DNA of 64,000 bases. It comes from Suillus spraguei. Lineage: Eukaryota; Basidiomycota; Agaricomycetes; Boletales; Suillaceae. Both the position numbers and the translations under genes were made by a program. The DNA is taken from contig JABCPU010000045.1 of the NCBI GenBank assembly GCA_016800925.1, forward strand, positions 1 to 64,000, written 5' to 3'. The notes under the pieces were generated by a model. That model ran no database searches. It was not told where the DNA came from and saw nothing but the letters and a program-made list of their open reading frames with translations. Of the stretch, positions 56,690 through 64,000 are shown in pieces; the first letter of the stretch is position 1; each line of letters starts with the position of its first letter.

Positions 56690-57876
56690 GCGGGTAGCAT
56701 GCATAACTTTGGATCTCAGTACAAAGAAAAAACCACCGCAAATTTGTCGATTGGTAAAGAAACAACGAAGGTAAGTTGCGAGGGGCACTGGATGCTTCAT
56801 ACTACTGACTATAGAGTGAAGGATTTTACTGGCCCATAATGCCAAAGTACATATAGCTTCTTCCTGAAATTGGATCTCGCAGACTTGAAGTCTATAAAAG
56901 CTTCCGTGGAAGAATACCTCAGGTTCGTCTCTTCTGTCGATCTGCAATATCAGAGGGACCTCTTTTGACGCTATTAACAGCAAGGAGACCACGCTGGACG
57001 TCCTGTTCAATAACCCGTAAGTGGTATAACATGCGCTGAATGCTGTAGGTCGTATATCTTGGTGCGTAAGGGGGGTCATGTTCCCTTCAAAGAACTGGTT
57101 AACTGCGGATAGAAATGATCTTCAATTTGGAACAAACGTCTTTGGTATGACGGTTACATTTCTGCCACAAGACTTTAATTTGTTTGCAGGGCACTTTTAC
57201 TTCACTAAGCTGCTATTGCCCACCCTCATCGCTACCGCAAAATCTGCGCCTGATGGCAAAGCTCGTGTTATTACAACTTCGTCCTCGGCACATGCCCTTC
57301 AAGGTCTCACCTTTTCCACGTTCAAAGATAGTCCTACCCGCAAGAAGATGTCTACTACTCAACTTTATGGGCAGAGCAAAACTGTAAGTTGACCATGTTC
57401 ACTTGCGTTAGCTTCTACTGACTCACCAATAGGGCAACATTGTACAAGCATTTGAATTCGCAAGGCGCTACAGCTCAGAGGGCATCGTTTCGATGCCTCT
57501 GAACCCAGGCAACATCAGAACAGACCTGATGCGCCACATCCCATCCTTTCTACGTAGTATTATGGTTCGCAAATGTCCTATATGCAGCTGCTAGCTAAAT
57601 ACTGATAAGTATGGTTTGGAATCTGTTCATCTATGACGTTGAATATGGAGCACTAACCCAACTCTATGCTGGAACTGTTCCAGAAGCTGTAGAGTTGAAC
57701 GGCAAGGTGATTTCTCTATCGAGTGACGTTCGCAAAGAGACGCCGATACCCCTCGCTCTCTTATGTAGTATCTCGTTCCTTGGGCTAGGGTTGGTCCAAC
57801 TCACCAAGATACTGGGGACCCTAAGGTGGGCGAGGCTCTGTGGGAATGGCTTGAAGAGCAGGTCAAAGATATTTGA
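56690..57876 (+). pseudogene. Short-chain dehydrogenase/reductase, N-terminally damaged
   Basis: From 56870 the exons are good: [51 protein letters not shown] with [26 protein letters not shown] with [20 protein letters not shown] and [10 protein letters not shown], then NIVQAFEFARRYSSEGIVSM with PLNPGNIRTDLMRHIP, YGALTQLYAGTVPEAVELNG and WARVGPTHQDTGDP, ending EALWEWLEEQVKDI-stop at 57876. The catalytic Ser and YxxSK are represented by TTSSSAH and YGQSK. The N-terminal Rossmann motif, normally TGGNxGIG, reads TTANLSIG at about 56730. About 20 codons between AHNAKVHIAS and FLKLDLAD are missing, with a stop. The family includes retinol-dehydrogenase-like enzymes of unknown substrate. Confidence 0.7.
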
Positions 57877-58089
57877 TTTTTTTTCGCTGGTGCGTGCTAG
57901 GAATTACAATTATCACATGTAACCTCTTTTTCGTTGCGGATACTGTTAATGGATTGCAGGTGCGAATGGTAGATACCCATAGTTGCTTTTCCTGTAGTCA
58001 TTTATTCATTCATTTTAAAATAGTTGCTTTTGTGGACATCTTGACTTTGTATTCATTACACCTGATGGACGCGAAGTACAGTAGAAATA

Positions 58090-58250
58090 CTACCCCATGT
58101 TAAATTTAAAAATGTGTGAAGCTGGGTGACATAGATGTACTTTGCCTCACCAAAGTATTTCCCCTTAGCCTTCGCGGCAGCCAGATATCCAAAATTCGAT
58201 CTTTGGACTGATTTGGTGCCAAGACATACCGTGACGCCGCTCTGCCACCT
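58090..58250 (-). pseudogene. Possible GH10 xylanase fragment
   Basis: The minus strand reads SNFGYLAAAKAKGKYFGEA and then YIYVTQ before stops. LxxAAKAKGKYFGxA resembles the beginning of GH10 endoxylanase domains. Only about 40 codons are present and no catalytic residues are included, so this is a weak call. Confidence 0.25.
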
Positions 58251-59338
58251 GGCTGAGTGGAATATTTAATATCACATGTCGTGATGACAGGCGAGCGAAC
58301 GGGGAGAGAGGGAGCTAGAAGGACAAGGTACGATCTCAGTTTCTATTCAAGAACTCATATTAACGTGCGCGCTACCTAGAAGGACAAGGTGCGCTACGGT
58401 TTTGGTCAGCTAACGCTGACATACATGAACTAGGTACTTACATCTCAGTTGAACTGAGATGCTCGTGTTTACGAGCGCTTGACTTTATAGCAGGTAAGTA
58501 AGGAACGAAAAATAAACATAATTTATTTGACATATACATATATTACAGAGGCTCGGCCGATGTCAGTGCGCGGCACTCTGTTGGCCTCTTTAGGCTTGCG
58601 CTCGAACCAGATCTCTTATCCTCTTCCCCTCGCTACCATCTCAGTGTCTTCGGCTTCCCTCTCATCGGATCGTTCGGATTCCAACATAACACACAGCAGT
58701 ATTCTTCGGCATCCTCACACCCGATCAGAGACTTGGCACCATAAGTGACACTTGGTGTTATAGGTCGAGACAGACCTCAGGGCATGTAAGTAGTAACGTA
58801 GTTACTTGATATATTGGTTTAAAACTCACCAGGATCCCTGTAGGCGATAAGAACTACACGCACAGGCTGGTACCCTGGAAGATTTTAATTAGCTTCTTTT
58901 CCTCCTTTGAGTTGCGAAGGCGGTTACTTTTCTCCGTGTCGGACTCATCTTATTTGTGCTCAATACGCAGTTTTGCTTACCACGTCCGCTGAGACTCGTG
59001 TCCTAGCTTCTACCAATCCCCACCTTCATTGTCCTTGCATAACCTCTCCCGTCTTACCGTAAACGAACTGTAATTCTGACCTTCTGACCTACTGAGGCTG
59101 AATTGCAACTTGTTTAGGTTATATTTGCATAACCATGTGTTTGTTTGATGGCAGCTAATAAGTAATAGCTACCGCCAAACAAGCGCATGGATCTTGACAC
59201 GGAACTGGCCTCAAGGAGTTCGTACATTAGTAGATTCTCGGTCAAACAGCAAGGCCTGCAATGGAGTGGCAAATACGATCAAACTCCGAGCTTCACAACT
59301 CTTTGTCTGGGACAAGTATATTGGCTAATAACGTGCTT
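58251..59338. other. No gene recognised
   Basis: About 1.1 kb. A short direct repeat around CTAGAAGGACAAGGT lies at 58315 and 58377. Nothing else is supported. Confidence 0.4.
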
Positions 59339-59755
59339 CATCAGGAAATCATGAGTTTACCTATTCCTTACTTATTTCAAACTTTTCCCACTTATTCCAA
59401 ATGGATCTACTTATTTCTCTTAAATTACCACCTGGTCCCAACTGAACTATCAGGATCTGTTAGCCATCATTATAAATGTGTGCTATAAAATTATTGGACT
59501 CTTAATTTGCAAAATAGTACCTCAAGAGAATATTTGAGAAATAAAATCATCAGCATTAATGTGTCACTCGAGCTTCATACTAGTCACTAATTGTTGGTCT
59601 TATGCAATGAAACTTGTCTCTCAGGCCCAACAAACATATTGGAATACTCAATTTTGAAGCAGTTGTCAAATTTCAGAAAAAAAGTAGGTCCATTTGAAAT
59701 AAGTGGGAAAAGTTTGAAATAAGTAAGGAATAAGTAAACTCATGATTTCCTGATG
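59339..59755 (-). mobile_element. MITE-like element with CATCAGGAAA ends, copy B (417 bp)
   Basis: It has the same length as copy A and is its exact reverse complement as far as I can compare. The left flank is TT and the right flank TC. It stands within the reading frame of the adjacent transposase fragment, cutting it after GTRAE. The lack of differences between A and B suggests recent movement. Confidence 0.88.
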
Positions 59756-60284
59756 TCTCTGCACGTGTGCCTGTCCTTGATCGTCCATAGCGTCTACCAG
59801 GTGTCCGCTCATCTTTTGACCTCTCGTCAATGAATCTCAACTCTGATGGATCATACTGAGCCATGCGTGCGATGAATGCAGCACAGAGAGTCTCATTGCG
59901 TTCCATGGCAATGCGCTTGAGTTTCTTGTAGCTCACATCAGCACGTTCGAGCTCGCGAAAGATTGCCGTGAAATGGACAGATATGAATTGGTTTGTTGCA
60001 AGGAGGTGCATGAGCTCGTCCACAAAATAGTCAGGATTCTGTCTTACAAGGCAAAGCAGGCAATCAACATCTTCACGATCGAGAGCACACAGACGACCAC
60101 GCATTGCTGCGTTAGGCTGACGGTCTACGACATCGCCAGTTTCGTGCCAGAGCTTCAAAATCCGAAACCAAGTGCGTCTGGAAAATCCGCAGCAATCTAG
60201 GATATCGCAAAGGCTTAGAAGGTTCCGTTCATGGAGTTGGATTGCTGCAAGCTTCACGTCACGACTGATCTTGCGAAATTCCAT
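59756..60284 (-). pseudogene. IS630/Tc1-mariner-type transposase, cut by MITE copy B
   Basis: The minus strand starts MEFRKISRDVKLAAIQLHER (about 60284), with an HTH region LCDILDCCGFSRRTWFRILK and LWHETGDVV, then a linker with REDVDCLLCLVRQNPDYFVD and HFTAIFRELERADVSYKKLK. It reaches the start of the DDE domain at PSELRFIDERSKDERTPGRR with YGRSRTGTRAE. The first catalytic Asp is in FIDE. At base 59755 MITE copy B begins, and the rest of the domain (second Asp and last acidic residue) is not recognisable on its other side. This fold is found in IS630-type transposases common in mushrooms. Confidence 0.75.
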
Positions 60285-60531
60285 GCTGTGAGGATGATAA
60301 TAAGGTATGAGCCTACACGAGCAAAATTTCATCAAGTTCGACAGGTGAACTCAGCTGGGCTGAGCCCAAGAATTGAGCCCTAATAGCTCACTACTTTTAA
60401 ATCTCAGCAAGCACACTTGTGAGCCTTTCCTTGGAGTAGTGCATTATCCACTAATGAAAATGCTATACGTATCAGTCGCTGTACCAATATTAATACACGC
60501 CCCAACTCCCCATTTTCAGTCTCCAAATCAA

Positions 60532-63500
60532 TCATTCCTGGAAGAGATCTCGAGCAAAATGGAAAAAATCTATAGTAGAACTGTTAATGCCGCATCTATA
60601 GATCTACGAGGGGTGAGAATAGTGCTCGTGCAGCATAAAAAGTGATTGAAGCTCACAAAATGCGAAGAAACCCAGCTCGAGAACAAAGCGCGCTGGTATG
60701 GCTCGGGAAGCCTCTCCAGGAGGGTATCCAGACCGACCTGCTTCACCAAGGTGGTGGGTATAGCGCGTCTCATTACACCTTTGCGGCTTGGAACATCCTC
60801 GAACAAGTCAGAATGTTCGAGCTTAGTGCGCAATTCGTTGAGGTTGATGGAGAGCTCGTCCGAAATCTGCGTCCGAGACTTGGCACCTTGGAGGCGAGCC
60901 TGCTCTTGCCAAATGCAGTGGAACTCTGCGGCAGCATTCTCGGTAATCTTGGCTTGAATGTCTTTAACGTAGTTTTGGTAGAAATCTGATGGCTTTCCGT
61001 CCTTGAAGACCATAAGGTCGAGGTATTCCTGGGTTGTAAGGGCGAGACCTGCAAGGACTTCAAGCGAGGAGCTGGTCACACCGCCTGAAGCAGGGTCAAC
61101 ATCATCTAACAAGCGATAGCAAGGTAGTTTCACCCTTGTTTGCACTGGAGTCCTTAAACATGATGACCCTGCGTTTCTCCAAGAGCGACCGTGCCTGCTG
61201 AGTGAAGAACATATTCGCACCCTCGACGATGTACTTGAAGTGGGGTTTGCCTTCTGTATCCACCAAAGCAGCAACATTAGAGATGTTCACGGCTTCGGGA
61301 CTGAATGATTGTCAGCTGGTGTTAGTGCAGGTGGTAATTAAACATACCGTCCACCGCAAGGCACAAAAAGATCTGCCTTGAAACGAAAGTGAGCGCCGTT
61401 CCTGAAATCGGTACCATCTAGAACGACTTCTCCGGCTAAACAAGGAATGTGTAAGATAATATCGAACTTTAAGAAAGCTGAACGGACATGGTAGTTTGAC
61501 ATCTTGTTCCTCGATCTTGACGAGGTACCCATGCTTGCTTAATTGAGTCTTATTGAAGTGGGACACGGGTAACCGTAGTTTTGCAAGGCGGACAAGCTCT
61601 TTGCGGTTGATGCCTACAGGGTCAGCAAGAACACCACTGCCATCAATAACGGCAACGGTCTTATCAGAACTCAAGAGTATCTCATCTACAAGGTGGTTAA
61701 CGAACACTCCATGGGCACACCGCGTGTCACAACTCACTTGAACCAAGGTCTCCATCTACAAAATCTTGCATCAACGACAAGAAACCCCAGAAAAAGAAAA
61801 CACAACATACCAGGACCGCCAGTCTGCACTTTTGTGATGTCCGTTTCCCTCAGTGCAAATTGCTTATAAATGCCGAGAACATATTGGCGAATAGACAACG
61901 ACGTCATTCCATAAGTATCATGGGGAACACCGCCCAGAAGCTCAGCACTCTTGCCAGTTGTGAACGTTTTCCACCATGTTTCGGCTCCACGATTACGAGC
62001 ATGCAATGCCGCCCAATCCATCATATCTGCTGTACCCTCTATACGAGATGTCGGTCATCTCAACGAGTCATCGCAAACGGAACTTACCATCAGGCCCAAA
62101 AAACAACAACTCTTGCTTTCCATACAAGTCAACATGGCGTTCATTAGTTCCTGAGCTGTGACTAGGGATAAGGAGGTCGATGATAGCCTAGAATGACAAT
62201 CAATAAAGTTATGGGCTCATTTACGGTGCACGCTTACATCAATATACTTCTCGAAGCAGCATCTGGGCGGTGCTCCAAGACTGGGTGACTAATAAGAGAA
62301 TCTCAGGGGAAAAGAGGAAATCACTCACGAAGGCAAAATAGTACCCTTGGCGCCTCCTTCCGGAATGTCCTTGTTCTTCAAAGATTGGGTGGCAGCTAAT
62401 CCGTAATTCTCATCGAACAGCATCCTCTTGTTGGTTATGTAGTTTCTATCGCCCGAGTGCTCAGCTGTAGAACCCCCTTCAAAAGAGGCAAACCTACTCC
62501 TCGTTTCTCGACGCGACTATACGAATACCGCCACGGGCAACATCCCTGAAGCGAATGTGAAAGCCACGGAATTCGTTTCCGATGACGAGAAACAATCCGA
62601 AAAGGGGTGTTGGATATTCAACCTGGGGTAAAAATTTGGGGGCGAGACGGAATGACAATGCGACCTTGGTTTGTTGATAGAAATTAGTCTTCAGGATGTG
62701 CCTTGAAGCAAGGTGAGCTCTCGGTTAATCAACTTTTTTTTGAATTTACTTGTTGAAAATGAGGAAGCTCTCAAGAACTTGTAGATCTTGCTTGTTCGAG
62801 ACTGCACGTCTGATTTTGTCATGCAACTCAGAGTCGGACAAGGGTTGTGTTGTATGAAGGCGCTGGTACGAGAGAGTAGGACTGCATGTTGCTCGTCAAG
62901 GCCGCCCAATGCAAAATTGTTATACCTACCGCAGCTGTGATGTCTGGCCCGCAGCCGGATAGTGTACCATAGCGAAGTTGACATACAAGAGGCGGATCTA
63001 TTGAAGAAATATTCATACAGGGAGCCGAGCGAAACTGACAACGCACAATTTCTGAATATGTGTGGATAACTTGAGCGATGCTGTCGCGCGTGAAAGTTTC
63101 TTCTCTGAAGCGTCTCTTGATATCATCAAGTACTTCAGCGTGCGAGGGGTTTGATTCGTCCAAGATATTTTTAAGGTGATGGTACGCGGGACCCAGGCGG
63201 TTGCAAAAGTGTTGAGCAAAAACCCAGCCGCAATCTAATGAATGGTGAACTTGGTTCCTGTCTAAATAATGTTGAACACACAAGCATAGGTCGCCTCTTG
63301 CACAGCATGTCTAGAGTTGACGGAATCACGAAAAAAGGGGTTGTCGGGAAGACAATAAAGCAGAGATGCCTCTTTCATCACCTGGAAAATGGAGTCCTCA
63401 ATCGGCGCGCCGGTTGAGTTAGGCATCGGATTCAGGTATAGAGAGATGATTGTGATCCCATTAGAGAACTGCTCCACATACTTTCGGGCCGAGTACAGCT

Positions 63501-64000
63501 GGTAAAAGTGATAGAGGTGCGATAGAGCACTGAAATGGGTGTAACCACCATGTTGTTACATATGCTGGTCAAGTTGTCAACACACCTGAAGAACCGGGAA
63601 GTGCCGCCCATCCTGTATCCAATGACAAGACGCCTCTCACGAGTGCCTTCAACTTCATATACTTCCATTACAGGACCATAGCGGCTTTCAGCTTGCCACA
63701 TGATCTTCTGGTAAACCTTAAGAGTATATGGGCTCACTCTCTCAAGGAAAGAAGCGTCGGAGACAGTACGGATATCGGTCCGTCCATCCGCCCGAGTTGT
63801 GGGTGGTGGGGAAGGAAAGTTGCACTTGGTAATGAAGTAACAGCGCAACTGTTTGGCTGCTGCTGATATGGATCCAGTGGACCGGTAAGTTTCAAGGCGG
63901 TAACATCCCGACGGGGTTGATTTGTCGAGGTATAAAGAGTCAATTCTGCACCACAAACAGTATTGGTAGAGTCATTCGGAGCTATTAGATGTAAACATAC
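60532..64000 (-). CDS. GDH2: NAD-specific glutamate dehydrogenase, copy 2 (partial, 5' end outside window)
   Basis: All exons from the third onward (high end 63955) correspond to copy 1 at similar splice positions and are free of stops: YRLETYRSTGSISAAAKQLR, PNSTGAPIEDSIFQVMKEAS, LLYVNFAMVHYPAA, LKNKDIPEGGAKGTILP, GTADMMDWAALHARNRGAET, DGTDFRNGAHFRFKADLFVP, and the end IYRCGINSSTIDFFHFARDL with FQE-stop at 60532. The window stops exactly at the donor GT of the second intron, so exons 1-2 cannot be judged. One intron of 52 nt (61686-61737), within codon Asn of DLGSNEILL, is absent from copy 1. Synonymous and some amino-acid changes are spread evenly, as in an active duplicate. 60285-60531 is the short 3' gap to the transposase. 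Confidence 0.9.

Noticed and set aside
58140..58260. tRNA on the minus strand (CAGCCAG and CTGGCTG can pair, with an A-box-like TGGCAGAGCGG)
   Set aside because: There is no anticodon arm, the T-loop is wrong and five extra bases precede the acceptor. A protein-like frame fits better.
59140..59338. Continuation of the IS630-type transposase beyond MITE copy B
   Set aside because: I tried the reading frames past the element; none shows the expected second half of the DDE domain, so the fragment is treated as truncated.
1..64000. CRISPR array, operon, riboswitch or prophage
   Set aside because: Spliced genes and fungal repeats show this is eukaryotic nuclear DNA; no spaced identical repeats were seen.

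Overview
The window is nuclear DNA of a filamentous basidiomycete, most likely an Agaricomycete. Genes are split by 45-75 nt GT-AG introns, and exons can be as short as 8 nt. Housekeeping genes are single genes on both strands, not operons. The mobile and decayed sequences belong to groups typical of mushrooms: Plavaka, chromodomain Ty3, hAT, IS630/Tc1-like elements, a DUF6532-type gene and an Agaricomycete-restricted gene family. The assignment rests on recognising protein families by eye; no search was run.

Layout. 1-15 kb is a transposon graveyard: a hAT transposase tail, a 5'-truncated LINE, a lineage-restricted gene split by a solo LTR and by a TIR element, two more LTR copies (one beside a DUF6532 relic), a Plavaka relic, an 81-bp near-perfect palindrome and a second relic of the lineage-restricted family. 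15-21 kb holds three intact genes: a histidine-phosphatase/phosphoglycerate-mutase-like enzyme with an 8-nt exon, CCR4-NOT subunit NOT2, and a family-X DNA polymerase with a presequence-like N-terminus. A decayed unknown gene lies among them. 21.6-26.5 kb holds a glucosidase II alpha (GH31) pseudogene, a tandem array of tRNA-like units and a small hypothetical gene. 26.9-35.5 kb is the cleanest genic block: epsin, a large disordered protein with two C-terminal membrane segments, an AN1 zinc-finger protein and mitochondrial ribosomal protein bL35. A 1306-bp hAT element with a perfect 8-bp target duplication sits 9 bp upstream of the bL35 start codon.

39.6-47.2 kb holds a complete NAD-dependent glutamate dehydrogenase gene (17 exons, 1047 aa), an intron-containing tRNA-Asp, a hypothetical gene and the geranylgeranyltransferase-I beta subunit. 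48-60 kb is accessory again: a phosphopantothenoylcysteine-decarboxylase pseudogene, a full-length Ty3 chromovirus with 215-bp LTRs and a perfect 5-bp target duplication, hAT debris, WD40 and short-chain-dehydrogenase pseudogenes, two apparently identical 417-bp MITE-like elements in opposite orientation, and an IS630/Tc1-type transposase fragment broken by one of them. From 60.5 kb to the end there is a second glutamate dehydrogenase gene in inverted orientation. It is intact as far as visible and carries one intron that the first copy lacks.

The genes do not form one pathway. The strongest leads are the tRNA-like array, the inverted GDH pair with an intron difference, the young Ty3 element whose visible lesions are all C-to-T type, the hAT insertion next to bL35, and the family of elements with CATCAGGAAA ends.
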